From NCBI GenBank assembly GCA_036936605.1, contig JAUPFV010000002.1, positions 335,891,215 through 335,955,214 on the forward strand: 64,000 nt of DNA, written 5' to 3'. The position numbers and the translations under genes were made by a program. This document shows, piece by piece, positions 45,278 through 58,059 of the stretch; position 1 is the first letter of the stretch; each line of letters starts with the position of its first letter. This stretch comes from Limnanthes douglasii subsp. nivea (Eukaryota; Streptophyta; Magnoliopsida; Brassicales; Limnanthaceae). Below the pieces are notes generated by a model. It saw nothing but the letters and a program-made list of their open reading frames with translations, was not told where the DNA came from and searched no databases.

Positions 45278-46265
45278 ATAAAAGTTTGGTAATTAAATCC
45301 AACCCTATGAATTATATTTTAAATATAACTAGTTTGACTACAGCTTTGGCATATAACTATACATTGTAAAGGAAATGAGCATTAGAAGATTTTGGACTGA
45401 GTTAAGTAACAACAAACAACAACAAGAGTCCTATAAAAAGTTAAACTCAAAATCTATATAGATATGTTTGGTTCCTGTGATTTTTGTTATACTATTTCTA
45501 AATTTCAAAAGCTATAGTTTATAACATAAACGTTAATAAATTATTATATAAAACCTAATATTTTTATAGATATTGTTTTTCTCCATTTAAATTTTAAAAA
45601 ATTATATTTTAATCATTTAAATTTTGTATTTTAAATCCTAAACTTTAACAAAAAAAATATATTAAACTACGTATCTAACAATTCAATTCAAACATTATAA
45701 TTTAATCCTTAAAGTTTCAAAAATTGGATTATAGCATTTGAAGTATATTGCATTGTGATCTCTTAAGTATCAATACAAATTTAAAAGTCTGGAAATTATA
45801 ATTTAGTCCATTGAATTTTGAAATTATATTTTAATCTCCCTAAATTGAAAAAAATTCAATCCCTAAATTTTTAAAGTTGTATTGAATCCTTAAAAATTTA
45901 AACATAATAACATTAGACCAGTTATAAATACACTTGGTTGCATGTAATATTTTAGTTGGTAAACAACGTCTAATTCAAACCCATCATTTTAAATTTAAAT
46001 CTTCACCCAACAAACTTATCAGTACATTTGGTTTGACATAGCATACACAATTAGTATATTCAACATTACTTATTAGTAACAGTACAAATTGAAACCGACA
46101 TAATGAGTTCATTTTTTAGTCTGAACCAGTAGCTCAGTAATATAAAACCATCAACAATCAAAGTTTATAACCAAGACTCTACAATACTAACATGCTATGT
46201 GGACTAACATGCTATGTGGGTTTCACTAACTTCCCACTAATTACTTGCTGAAACCCGATCTTAAA
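45278..46265. other. No gene recognised
   Basis: AT-rich, with repeated TTTAAT-rich words; no domain or clear repeat family. Confidence 0.4.
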
Positions 46266-46269
46266 ATCT

Positions 46270-46720
46270 CAACCTTCTAAACTGCTATTGCTCGCTGATA
46301 CGAACTGCCCCCAGTGTTTGGGGAGCTAGAGTAGTAGCGTAACATTCTCTTGCAATCTTTTGACTGCTCCGGACGACTCCAACCTGTCCCTGAACAACAT
46401 ATTTCAAGCACTGATGGACTGTTGAAGCCACTGCATGCATCCTAGAGAGCCAAGATCTCCCTATAATAGCATTATAGCAAGTGGGACAATCCACCACAAT
46501 AAAGAGTATTCTGACCATTTTCTTGAAAGGGCCCTTGCCCAACAAAACTTCCTCTTCGAACTCTCCGATCACATCTGCTGAGCTGCCTGTAAAGCCCACA
46601 ATTGATATGTCCGAACTCTGAATTACAGCTGGATTTTTCATTCTCTTGTATGTGGTTAAGAAAATGATATTGGCTGAGCTTCCAGTATCCACCGAAATTC
46701 GTCTTATGTCGTTCCCCCAA
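46270..46720 (-). pseudogene. Tat protease fragment
   Basis: The 135-codon frame 46692-46285 contains the aspartic protease active site MDTGSSANIIF, then VGFTGSSADVIGEFEEEVLL, YNAIIGRSWLSRMHA and STVHQCLKYVV. It is the same family as the protease at 58.06-58.40 kb. The fragment is cut on its 5' side exactly where duplicated segment copy 2 begins (about 46721), and nothing else of the element is present here. Confidence 0.85.
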
Positions 46721-46917
46721 TATATGGAGAGATTGATTTCGGCTCTTGTCGATTTGTGTACATATTATATTTCAGAAAAATTATGTACACTGATTGAGAC
46801 TTAATAAATGAACCCGTACATTTTTAAGGCATTATTAAGACCATATTTATTAAATGAAATGTGGATTAGTAGAGAAGTAGATCCAATCTCTTAACCGGAA
46901 TTTATTTAACTACCTAA

Positions 46918-46960
<43 letters not shown>

Positions 46961-47817
46961 TACAATTCATTAACAACAATGAGATTGCATAATTTCTAAA
47001 TGTTTAATGTATAAAAAACTCGGTTGGAAGTAGTTCAAAAAGTTGATTTAGTTTAAAATTTTGAGAAAAATTATGATTTTTGTAAAATTATTTTATTCAT
47101 ATATTTATTCAAAATTTTAACCATTTTTACAATTTTAGTTAAATTAAATATTTGTTATTTTTTTTTAACAGAAAATCAATATTTATGTATTTGATTTATT
47201 AAGTTAATTTTTTATTAATAAAGAAAAAGTACTGGTCCAACCTAAATACTGGGTAGACATATGTAAGAGTTAAAAATATTGCATTTTGGATAATATTTAA
47301 TTCATTACGAAACAAAGTCGTACCATCAACGAAACAAAATAAATACATTTCACGATCATTATTTTATATTCAAATTTTGTATCTTCTGATAATTAGAATA
47401 AGTTGAAGTTATATATCTAATCAATAATATGGATTTATTTACTTTAAAATAATTTTTACTATTATATTTTTTCAATCAATAATCAAACATCGAGATCCAC
47501 CTAATCAGATGTTGTCATACCAAATTGACGTTATTTATGGAAAGTTACTGGTTTCCCTGAATTAAAAAAACAACTAAATATGGTTTATGTATAACTTGAA
47601 TATAGATATCAGCCACATTGTCGATGAAAGGGCAGGTTCGATAGTTGCAGACGTTCAAGTACTGCTCCAACAGCCCTGACGGCTGCGATGACTCCTACAA
47701 TATATTTCAGGCTATATTTTCCGGTCAGGAACCGCGAATGAATTCAGTGATCTCATATTTAAAGGACCACGAGGAGGAGGAAGAAAGTGATGACGTTGAG
47801 AACTCGATATTAATAAA
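46721..47817. repeat. Duplicated segment, copy 2
   Basis: Direct copy of 31743-32812 inserted next to the Tat protease fragment. The (TA)n at 46919-46958 is about 15 units longer than in copy 1. Confidence 0.9.
46919..46958. repeat. (TA)n microsatellite
   Basis: About twenty TA units, against about four in the paralogous copy near 31945. Confidence 0.95.
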
Positions 47818-47860
47818 TGACCATAAGACAGAAACTAACAGTCACAAGTCCTCAGGATAA
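47645..47860 (+). other. Short coding-like piece, unrecognised
   Basis: A 71-codon open frame, NIFQAIFSGQEPRMNSVISY followed by an acidic run (HEEEEESDDVEN) and a polar end with its own stop. Composition is protein-like, unlike the AT-rich surroundings. I recognise no family. In copy 1 (near 32640-32812) a base loss near 32746 breaks the frame. It could be the last exon of a captured gene. Confidence 0.3.
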
Positions 47861-47879
47861 AGAGTTGAACACAAAAAAA

Positions 47880-48830
47880 AATTGCGTGGATGTTTAGTCC
47901 ATAGTGGAAGAAGTCGACGCAAGAATATGAGAAAACGAAGCAAAACCCTTATTTCCAAACCCACAAAAAACAGCCAACAGTTATAAAGAGAATGGCCATA
48001 TTTACGCAAGAATAAAGCCGAATGGTCACTAACAGGCGTCCCAAGCGTACCAACTAAGCAACGTACAAGTTCCTCCATTATTTGGAATACAACTTAACCT
48101 CCAACATGAAACTACCAGACTTTTAACGAGCGATCAATAAGGAAACCAATACTATGGTGGGAAACTAAACCTGCAACAATCTCTACAGAGGATCTATCAC
48201 GTTTACCATCATACTTCAGCATTGCCATTAGGATTACGATATGTCTAGTTCAATAATACACCACCCCTGCAGCTACCTTAGCACAGTTTTTCACCAGTGT
48301 ACCCAAACATGAACCAATGATACACACAGACCCCATCCACCATAATGGGAGGCTAAAAAATATATGAGTTGAAGTCTATAGATCTCAGTCGAACCCCACT
48401 AGAAGCAATCATGCAGCTCAGTCGAATGCATACCATGGGAAGTACGAAGGCGGGTATCCACTTGTATTCGCCAATATAAGTGGTGTAATATATTTAGTTG
48501 AATAATGGTATGGTCCAAGACAACAACATGTTTTTCCCTTCCTCCAATAAGTATTCAATAACCAAACTCGTTGTGCTATTTTTGATGACGACCAAGAATC
48601 ACATGATGAAGAGTCACATTTGGCTCCCCACGAGGTGTATAATTATTTTTAAGATGTTGAGGACGACCTTCATTTCTTAGTATCAGAAACTGATCACTTT
48701 CGATTTCTAAAAATGGAACGAAGTTTAGGTACCTTAACCAAATACTGCAATGATAAGGATCAGAGCCCAGCAAAAATACATAAAAAAGGTTTGGGATATA
48801 ACAAAAAACAACGTATTTAAACATGGGCGA
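47880..48830. other. No gene recognised
   Basis: Less AT-rich than the neighbours, with short frames on both strands and no domain. Confidence 0.35.
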
Positions 48831-48856
48831 ATTACAAACAACATGAGTTTAACAAT

Positions 48857-51700
48857 CTGATGGGTCTTCAGACGAATCTTCTCCATCAATCTCATCTTCA
48901 CTAACAACCTCTTCTGGGCAATCCTCATTTCGAACGTCTTTCCACATCGACCCTAATGGCAGTTGGGGGTATTGGCTATGAAAAAAACAAAATATAAGAA
49001 GCCTTGGTTTTCGAAATCTCTTATTTTATAACCTTTTTGCATTTAACGGCGAACAGATTTTTCTCTTCCTTATTTTTCTTTTCCATAGCAGACTGAAGCT
49101 CAACGAGGTATTAGGTCGCTTTAACTATTTTCTGACGAATACATTGGTTCTGAGTTGTCTGAACAGCCGAACCATGTACCGCTTTATCCCGATCTCCTTC
49201 AGCTTTTGATAAGGAGTCACGTAGAAATCGGTTAGGTTGGGATTGTTGGGATTGAGCCACCTGCCACTCTGATTATTTTCCCTGAAAAGTTTGAAGGGTA
49301 GTTTCAGCCACTGCAGCCCGAGTATTGGCACGCCCAATCGCCTCCTCATATTCTTTTTCTAACTTGTGGTAATTTGACAAATTTACTTCCACATCAGACA
49401 AACGTTTTTTGACCTCCAACATTTCACTTTGAGTTACGATAATTCCCTTTATTTTAATGCTAAGCGAATTACGATATCGTACAGATTTCTTGCTATGGGA
49501 TTTGACTCTCGAAGAGGGAAGCTACCCGAGCCTTGTGGAAGGGAAATTACGGGTAGTGGTTCATGGGAGGATGTGTTCTCGTTACATGGGTCATATCCCT
49601 CAAAGGATTTTGGCAAACTCGTTGTGGGGACGACTTGATGTTGGGAAGAAGTGATCCACTTGCAACAACATCGGGATTATCATAAGCATCATTAGTTGGA
49701 TCTTCTAGATGGTTGAACACCTTCGCTTCACTAACAGGACCCCCTTCTTTGACGTTCTTCACTTTTTCAGATTCTTCAACGACCACGTCTACCTTGACAC
49801 CTCCATATCATTCGAATAATACTGGGATTTTGTTTACTCTAACATCAGAACTTTATCGGTTTCCTCCACCATAGCCTGGTTTTTTTTCTTCATAATCGTT
49901 CGGGGTTTTTTTTCCATTCTCAATTACAGCAGTTTTCTTCCTTTTTTCCTCTCGGTTTTGTTTTAGTTTTCTTCGTTGCTGGGGGATTTTTCTTCACTAG
50001 CTGCCAGCTCACTAAGCACAACGATATTTTTTAGGTTTTGCAACAATAGGTTCCCGAGGCTCGTCATTAACAGTTGTTTCTTTCACTTGTTTCCTGGTTT
50101 CATGGTCAGATTGCTCTTTTAATTTAACATATTTACTAGGGGCCCAATTCCACTTAGGCAACAAACATCTCCATCAGGAGCATCTATTCTTTAAACTAGA
50201 TAAACAATATTGGGTGTCACCCGCAAGTGATCGACGTTTAATGTTTCGTTAGAGCAACGCCAAAGGTTGTTGTTGACTAGGTTGGTATTCTTAAAGCATC
50301 GGTCAAATGCTTGTCCCCAATTATTGTTGGCATAGCCTTTGAGTTTCAGAAAGATGGTTGTGGCTGACTTCAGATGAGATTTATTTATTGCTTTCAACTC
50401 AAACTTGAAAGTTAAAAAAGAAGCATGTTAAAGAAAAACGGTAGTGAGGTCAGATTGTTTTCCCACGCAACGCTCGCAATCCATTTTCAAGTTAGATGCC
50501 TCGGGTTACTTGCGTTGTGAGGTCGACCATTCTCCCACGCACCACTTATAAAGATGAATCGGTCGAAGGTCATTTACTATCTTCTTGTTATTGGCTAAAG
50601 TAGAGTAAAAAAAATGTAGCTTGAGTGATTTTGAAATCCCAATCATTTCTATATACTCTTCCATAAACATCGGTAGCTCAACTAAACGAGAAGCCAATAT
50701 ACAAAAAATCAACGTGTACCAAGCATTAGGAGTGAGTTGTGTCAGGAAAATACCCAGGATTTCGAAGTATCTTATGATGTCAGGGTCGAGAGGAAGCCTT
50801 AGTCGCCAATTAAACAAATCGGTAAAAAAGACTACCTTTCTTTGATGTACTGATAGCGGCGTCTCTCCCGGTGTCGGGAAGAGGATCTTTACGCAGTCAA
50901 AAATCCTCCACATAGCTTTGATCCCGGGTTGCTCTTCCGGGCTATAGTACAAACACTTACGGCTAAAAAAGAAGATAATATGTTCCGGAAGTAAGCAATT
51001 GTGATAACCGGTAAGTATTTCATCGATTTCGGGTGGAAAGGGTTCCTCATTCATTGCTAGGGTAGCAGTACCATCCTCCCTGATAGCGACCTTTTTACCA
51101 TCTCGGTGGGCTACATCCTCCTCTTCGGCTGCGGTCTACTCTTTGGCATTGGTGAGGAACTTGAACATAGGTCGAGTCGATTAAAATTGGGTCGGTCTGT
51201 TGCTGATTTTCAACTCTTTTAGTAGTATCAGGGTCGGTCGGCTTGACAGGCAGACCATAATCAGTGTCTCTTCTAGTAGCACTATCAGTCTTTTCCCGAA
51301 CTCCCTTGGTAAGTGGATTTGTTGTCGGGACAATAAAAGCCAGCTCCTTACGTTTTTTAGGAGTTAGCTCTTTAGTATGAACTTTTACAGTGGAAGTTGT
51401 GAAGGGAGATTATTTTCTCTCCTTTTCTTATGGTAAAGTTTTGTCAAGGGTGGCCAACTCTTCTAAGATGGGGTAGAATGGGTAAATCTTGAGCTACTGT
51501 TAACACGCTCATGGCTATAATTCATTTTCTGTTGCTTTTTAGAGACAACCTTGTCAAGCCTTTTTCGTTCAGCATCTCTATGTATCATACCCCTAACAAT
51601 GGATGCGGTATTTTGAATCCTTCTATAACCTATGACGGTAGGGGTTAGCTGGACCATCTCGGGAGAGGATGAAAAATCGATGGAATCTCCCATAACCAGA
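48857..51700 (-). pseudogene. Transposase_28-like (putative gypsy-type) protein, decayed
   Basis: The longest frame, 51054-50506 (182 codons), contains FPTPGETPLSVHQ, then NWRLRLPLDPDIIRYFEIL and LTQLTPNAWYTLIFC, the pattern of Pfam Transposase_28 (LPLHP----L---G----QL-PN-W). Downstream on the same strand come a coiled-coil stretch (49400-49050, with NLSNYHKLEKEYEEAIGRA) and an acidic end (DCPEEVVSEDEIDGEDSSED) with a stop near 48857. 51693-51463 may be the disordered N-terminal part. Such proteins occur as extra ORFs of Tat/Grande-type elements. Frameshifts and stops make it inactive. Confidence 0.6.
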
Positions 51701-52769
51701 AATTGAGGTTTAGGTTTTTGAACTTAAGAGACTTGGTTTCCTGAAGGAAAATATTGCATAATGGTAATTCTAAGAACAACTTTCTTTAAAAACTGAGCTT
51801 GGGCAGGTGAAGGGATCACCTCGGTTTTTTGTAGACGACTGGGGTAGTTTGGTTTTGGGGAAATGAAGAGGGGTTGAGCTTAAGAAACGGTTGGTGTGTT
51901 ATTAATGAAACTTGCTGCTTTGTATTCAGCAGCTCTTTCAGAAATACTGAGATACTCGATCGCACCGTAAACTGGCTTTAAGGGTGGGTTTGCTTTCTTC
52001 TTAGAAGTGGGTTATTTCATAAACAAAAACGACACCAGAAGATGTTTCTATCTCTAGATAGGTTAAAGGTGGGGAAATGTTTTTCTCTCTCAAAATATGG
52101 TGAAAGATAAAAATGGAGAAATGAAGGTATTTATTGGCAGATGACCCCTTCAACGGGTTTCTTTCTAGAGAAATGCAATAGAAAAGAGGCGTGGGGAAGT
52201 CCAAGAGTCATTTGGATTAAAATCACTATTAGACTTCCTCCAAATATTTGAAAGAGACATGTCAAGTTCTGAAATTTGGCAGGCATAGGAGGCTAACATC
52301 ATAATTTGAGCCTCGGGTAGTCCAAGCTGCAAAAACTTAAACGACAAGCGTTTAAAGACAAGGAAACACATGTACGTTGAAGATATCACCTTTCTCACAC
52401 ACAACAGATGGGCTCAAAATAATAAATGGGCTGGGTGCAAAGCCCATCAGGATTAGACCTAAGAAATACACCTTGTCAAGAAAGGTACCCGCTACAGCCG
52501 ACCATAATTGGCACAAACAAACTATAATGAGTTTGTTTATTATTTTGGTGTTTTCCTTCATATAGTGGTAGATTTGTTTGAGTTATTTTTTGCATTCATA
52601 GATTTTATGGCTAATATGTAGCCATTTGGTACAATAGTTTGGCCTTATACCATAGATAACCTGATACCATAACTTTTCTTCCTTTCCAAAAGCAACCCGA
52701 ATTCTAGATATATAAGTCTTTGCTATATTAGTTTCAATCCAAGTCATACAAGAGTATGCATAACTTTAT

Positions 52770-53142
52770 TATTTTGTGGTACCCAGATTTATAATATGTT
52801 CCCTAAAGTTTTTGCCAATGAATTGACAGTGTATTCCTGATACATTAAGGATGGACGTCGTGAGAAAGTAATCCAGTTCGAGGTTACATGAGATTATTTC
52901 CTCAGGTGAAAATTTGGAGTCCACTTTACGATACACATGGTAAATTGTCCCACTGTCCATATATTACGTCTCCAAATTCTTCTGGCATCTTCAAGAATAA
53001 CAGTTTCTATCATTATATACTTCATGTCCCAAAGAACCAAGCTGATCTTGCATTTGAGACCAAGATTAACAAAAAACTCTTGAATTTCCTGCATGGGGGG
53101 TCTGCCTACCGAGAAGTTTCCTACTAATATCTGTTTATCCAT
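52770..53142 (-). pseudogene. DUF4283-type LINE ORF1 fragment
   Basis: Frame 53142-52894 reads LVGNFSVGRPPMQEIQEFF, ISLVLWDMKYIMIE and ARRIWRRNIWTVGQFTMCI, ending KWTPNF. This is the DUF4283 pattern (L-GKF--GRPP---I--FF, then W----W---G--M---KWTP-F) found in plant LINE ORF1 proteins. The continuation 52960-52769 is frame-shifted. No zinc knuckle or ORF2 was found nearby. Confidence 0.75.
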
Positions 53143-53159
53143 TGATTCCGATAGAATTT

Positions 53160-54390
53160 TGTATATTTCCTAAAATTTAATAGTCGGTTGAAGTTCTTTA
53201 TGATAGAATTTAACATTTTAATGAACGTTAGGCTTTGTATGAATACTTGTGATATTAGCATATGTCTTGAGTGTTTCTTTGTGGTTATCCAATAGTTTAT
53301 CAGGCTAGTTTGATGGTTGATTCTCGAATATATGGTTGTTTTGTAAGGTTAAAAATTTGTTTAACGAGTATAAGGTTAATTTAATATAAACTTAATTTAA
53401 TAAAGGGTAATCTTTATCTTCTTGATTTTTCTTGGTGATGGTTACTTATAACGAGTATAAGGTTAGTGCCCTGGCACCCGTTTCAGTATTTTCACTAGTG
53501 GTGTAGACTAAGAATATTGATGGTACAAAATATTAAAGATAAATTACTATAGTCCATTTAATATAATTATTTAATTATTCATAAAATACCAAATTTTATT
53601 AATTTATTTTTTTAATAGGTCTAAAAATACCATCAAAAATATTTTAATATCACTTTTATTTTATATAAATATTTAATTAGTAAACAAATTATTTTAATTG
53701 ATTAATATATTTATCTTCTGAGTCAAATATTATGAAACAATTTCGGTATAATTCAAAATTTATTTTATTTTATTTTTATAAATAAAATATTATAAATTTG
53801 AATTTATAATGGAAATATCGGTAGATGTGATTCTTAATTAATTATAAATAGATAATTCAAAGTATATAGTTTGTATATAATCACTTGTAACAAAATATAA
53901 ATATAACTGATTTTCTATAATATTTTAATAAATTTATTTATTGTAGAAACTCTATAAAATAATACACTTCGGACCACCAAACTTTATTAATTAAAATAGT
54001 TATTAATTAATCGATAAATTAATAATTATTAATTTATATATTAATTAATATTTTATTAATTTATAGTAAAATACTTAGTTTACAAACACCTTTCAAGCTT
54101 CCACTGAATTATTGTACAGTATACAATGCATGTATGCTTCTTGTGTTCAATGTATCACTTTAACCAAATCCATTTTAACCATGAAATCATTATCAAATTG
54201 ATTATAATCATACGCTTAACTAATTTTAACTAACGATCATCTACATATTTCGATTCTACCTAAGAATCAATTCAAAAGTAAACATGAAATAAATCAAGAA
54301 TAGAAAATGGATGAGAAGTTCTCTAGTTTTTAGAGGAAGAAAATTAACCTTTTGTGTTTGCAAAAAAATAAAATGATGAATCATGAGTGT
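53160..54390. other. No gene recognised
   Basis: Strongly AT-rich with ATTAATTAAT-like stretches; no domain. Confidence 0.45.
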
Positions 54391-54397
54391 TTGAGAT

Positions 54398-54640
54398 TTT
54401 TTTCAACAAGTAACATGCAACATCGGGCATAACCAAACATGCGAGGCCATGCATAAAAAGATGTGAGACCACACATAAATAAACATGTGAGACCAAATAT
54501 AAAATAAACATGTGAGACATGTATTACTTGATGATAAAGATGTGAGTCCAGGGTTACTCTCTCACAAAATATAAACAATTATGAATGGATCTAGTTTCGT
54601 TCATCTTCAAAAATCAACGTATGGTCTTATATATTGTAAT
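54398..54640. repeat. Direct repeat left of the Tat nest, with 24-bp inverted-type units
   Basis: Matches 60823-61015 (GATGATAAAGATGTGAGTCC and flanks). The left part is built from degenerate units of the type AAACATGTGAGACCA-GCATAAAT. Confidence 0.85.
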
Positions 54641-55139
54641 TTTAAAATAGTATAAGGTTATTATAGTTCCAGAATTAGATTTCGATTATTATTATAATAT
54701 GATTATAAATTTTATATTTTGATATTATTTACTAGTACAAGTGTTTTAATTATTTGATAAACAAAGTGTTATATTGTTTGTATATTATAATTTAAAAGAA
54801 TTATAGGGTTATTATAGTTTTATTATTATACTTAGATGATTATTATTAATATGGTTTGATTATTATAGTATGATTATAACTACTACAAATGTTGTTATAT
54901 TTTGATAATTACTTACTAATGATAAAGTTATTGTATAAATAGTTTGATTATACTATAACTTATTATAGTTTATTTATTTATTTTAAGTGGTAATTTTTTT
55001 TATGAAAAGTTGTTACATTATGGGCGTTCATAGTTTATTATCTCATGGGCTTGGATTTGTACAAATGTTTACAAATTGAACTATCGATTATAAATGTCAT
55101 TCATCTTGATTTTGGAAATTTTGATCTTCTGAATAAGGT

Positions 55140-55425
55140 TTTTTGTACTCACTTTTTGAAGTTTAAACTCCATATTTATCCATAAAATCTTGTTCAAGTT
55201 CATCTTCACCATCTTCTATAAATTCATTAAAGACGTCGCTTGGATTCTCTTCATTTTCATACTCTTTGTCTTGTATCCTATGATTCGTGGCAACCAGTCC
55301 TTGATTGCAAAAAGCATTCCAGATGTCCGACCGATTAATCTTATTTGTTTAGTCGTGTATTGCAATCTGACTTGACTAAAAGCATATTCACTTGCACAAA
55401 TAAATAAATATAAATAGTATACCAA
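55140..55425 (-). pseudogene. hAT transposase C-terminal fragment
   Basis: Frame 55425-55216 reads ICASEYAFSQVRL and then MLFAIKDWLPRI, matching the end of the hAT dimerisation domain (ASESAFS-----------AL-C--DWL). In another frame an acidic tail follows (EDGEDELEQDFMDKYG). The rest of the transposase and the terminal repeats were not found. Confidence 0.6.
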
Positions 55426-55779
55426 GGACTTAAATCACTATAATCCTTATCCGCCAAGCAAACTTGATTGATTTGATCGATTAAATTTTTTAATTAAATA
55501 TTATAGAAAATGAATTAAGAGGAATATATTGGAAGAACGATGTTGTAATACTAATACTAACATTTCGAGAGTTTTGGAAGTAAAATTGTGATTGAGAGAT
55601 GATCTACGAGATGAAAGAGAAATGAGTGAGTTTATTCTCTATTTATAGAGAAGAAATTAAAAAAATCTGAATCAAATTGGATATCCGATTTGTAATGGGT
55701 TTTCATTAAATAAAATGTAATCAAATCGGATATCCGATTGGCCAAATTAGATACCCGATTTGATCATAATTCTAGAAAA

Positions 55780-56098
55780 AAAAACTAATTGTGGCCTGAT
55801 AAGGAAATATAAAGTTAGGGACTAAAATGTAAACAATAAAAGGTTAAGTAACATATGATAAAATTAAAGAAGCAATTTTGATTATATATTTTTAGTAAGG
55901 ACTAAATGTAATTTATCCTTTTATATAACTACTTACAGTTGTAAGTTAAGTCTATTTGCCTCTATATAAAGGCAGAGCTGAACTATTAAAGGGGTTGAAC
56001 TTCTGACTTTATTCACTTGTGTTCTCTCATTATCTATCTCTCTCTCTAAAACACTCCTACTATTGTTTACTAAAGTGATTCCTAATAAGTAAACTCAC
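55780..56098 (+). repeat. 5' LTR end of the plus-strand Tat relic, with TATA box
   Basis: TATA box CTATATAAAGG at about 55962-55972, then a pyrimidine-rich leader, ending just before the primer-binding site at 56103. The LTR start is not delimited and no second LTR was found. Confidence 0.45.
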
Positions 56099-56102
56099 CA
56101 AA

Positions 56103-56121
56103 TTTGCGACTTCATTGGGGA
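56103..56121 (+). other. Primer-binding site of the plus-strand Tat relic
   Basis: TTTGCGACTTCATTGGGGA resembles the TTTGGCGACCACAGTGGGA site of the Tat derivative at 60.38 kb, with four-base conserved ends. Confidence 0.5.
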
Positions 56122-56192
56122 GACTAACAATCAGTGTCTTTTCTTCTAGTTCGAATTTTGTTAATCCTAAACAACAGTTTTGAAATTTTGCA

Positions 56193-57207
56193 ATGAATCC
56201 TGAAAGCAACCCGTTAGTTCGATCAGCGATTGAAACACTAAGAGAAGATTTACAGAGGAATGAAAATAGACCATAAGGATCTATTACGATCCAAGCTCAG
56301 TCTGATATAGAAATGCGTATGAACCAACTCTTGGATAAAATAAACGCACTAAATCAGAAATGTGAGCAAAGAGAGAAGGAAATTCACTCGACGAAGCTTA
56401 AATACGAAGTGAGACAAGTAAATGAGAAAACTGAAATTGGAAACCAGTCTGATCGATCTTGCACTTGTAGAAATAGTAGGAATAGGCGGAAGAAGGAGCG
56501 CTTCGAAGCTCCAAAAGAGTGTTATTCTTCTCGGAAGTGAAATAAAGACAAACAAAAATGTGTCACATCTAGTGACGAGGAGGTTGAGAGATCTACCTCA
56601 TGTTTTAAAAGGTATAAGGTTTCTTCGAAGGAACAAAGGGAACAACCCCGAAAATATAAGAAGGAACACAGATCTTGGAAGGACAACGTTCCTCGTTATT
56701 TGAGGGAATCTAATTGGTGTGATGGCAATACATCGAATCAGTATGCAGAGACTGATTGGAATTTGTATGCATTCATGGGAGCTGAGGATCAATACGTGCA
56801 TGGTGTCGATTGTAGGAACTCTTCGTTGATTCCGAAGTGTTTTGATAGCGCTAAGGTTGAAAAGTTCGATGGGATGCAGGATCTAGATGATCATATCGAA
56901 CAATTCAAGAATTACATGATGAACTTCGAAGATGACGAAAAGTTGGTGTGTCATGCTTTTTCATAAACTTTTAAAGGAATAACGTTAAAGTGGGACCATC
57001 GAATTCTGAGGGGATCTATTTCGAATTTGAGGGATTTCTATACTGCTTTTTGAAGCCAGTTTGTTGGAAGCAAGGAGATGAGAGCGAATAGAGATACGAT
57101 TATCCAATGCAAGCAGGAAGTTGGAGAAAAGTTGAAAGACTACGTAAGGTGATTTATTGAGACTAAGGTAGCTTGGATAATTGTGAAGAAGATATGGTGA
57201 TGGCAGC
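56193..57207 (+). pseudogene. Tat gag, first part (interrupted by insertion)
   Basis: From MNPESNPLVRSAIETLRED the frames run through a basic stretch to the gag core: IPKCFDSAKVEKFDGMQDLD, HIEQFKNYMMNFEDDEKLVC, FVGSKEMRANRDTI and QCKQEVGEKLKDYV. This parallels the gag of the minus-strand element (KRFDSTKMEKYDGSTD and so on), so the two are relatives. Stops occur in several places. It is cut at 57207 inside a GCAGC target and resumes at 60774. Confidence 0.85.
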
Positions 57208-57593
57208 TGGTGTGATTAATTTTCGTTTGAGGGTAATTTTGTAATTTGTTTAGAGTTTGTGAAGGTTGGTAGATGTTTAACGTTTGAGTAGAGAGTAGAG
57301 GGAGAATTAAGAAGCCTGGTTGTATTTAATTTTCATTACCCATATTTAATGCGGGTGGTTGGGTATTTATACCCTTGTATTTGGGCTTTATGGGCTTTCG
57401 GGTCATGTTTAATGGACCCATGAGCTCTTAGTAGAAGAGCAAGCAGCTTAGTCAAGAAGTGTTTAGGTTTTTAAGTACTTTAGTCATAGTTCGAACAGTC
57501 CAATGGGCTAGGTGTTCGAACTGCCCTGTCCGGTCTGGTGATCTTAGTCCGAACTGTCCCCGTCCGAAGAGGTAGCAACATTCGGACTCATCA
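57208..57593 (-). repeat. 3' LTR of the Tat derivative
   Basis: On the plus strand TGGTGTGATTAATT to GACTCATCA. On the element's strand it is preceded by AAAAAAGGGGCTCC, the polypurine tract (57594-57607). Confidence 0.9.
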
Positions 57594-57696
57594 GGAGCCC
57601 CTTTTTTAGGTGTTTGTTCAAATATCTTTGCCAAAAACCTGAAAAAACAGTCCGATGTCAGGGGCAGTTTTACCCGGACAGGTCTTTCGACTTGTA

Positions 57697-57903
57697 CTAT
57701 GGCTTTATCCGGACAGATAGGTGATGTGATATAACATCAGCTGGAACCCCCGTAACATCAGCATTGCACCAAGAAAAAACATGCTGATGGTTTCTCAAGA
57801 ACTTTAACATCTTATTTTTAAGGCCGGGTGGCATTTTAGACCCTATCTTGACACTTTTCCCTTCTTCTAAAGAATGTGTTTCAACCTCTTCAACTGGTAT
57901 CAA
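57697..57903 (-). pseudogene. Tat RT N-terminal stub
   Basis: Reads FLRNHQHVFSWCNADVTGVP and VISHHLSVRIKP, the Tat sequence just before the RT fingers (F-W---DM-GI-P---H-L). After this the frame ends and the 3' LTR follows within 105 bases, so the RT, RNase H and integrase domains are missing. Confidence 0.8.
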
Positions 57904-58059
57904 TACTCCAGGGGTCTCTCTGGGGTAATCAATTTCACCCTCACCCTAGAAAGCCCCTCAAACTGCTATTGCTCGTCGATACGAACTGCCCCCAACGTCC
58001 GGAGGGCCAGGGCTGTAGCATAACATTCTCTTGCAACCTTTTGACTACTTCGGACAACT

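Noticed and set aside
52377..52565. 62-codon plus-strand frame
   Set aside because: No domain, ordinary composition and an overlapping frame on the other strand; likely chance.
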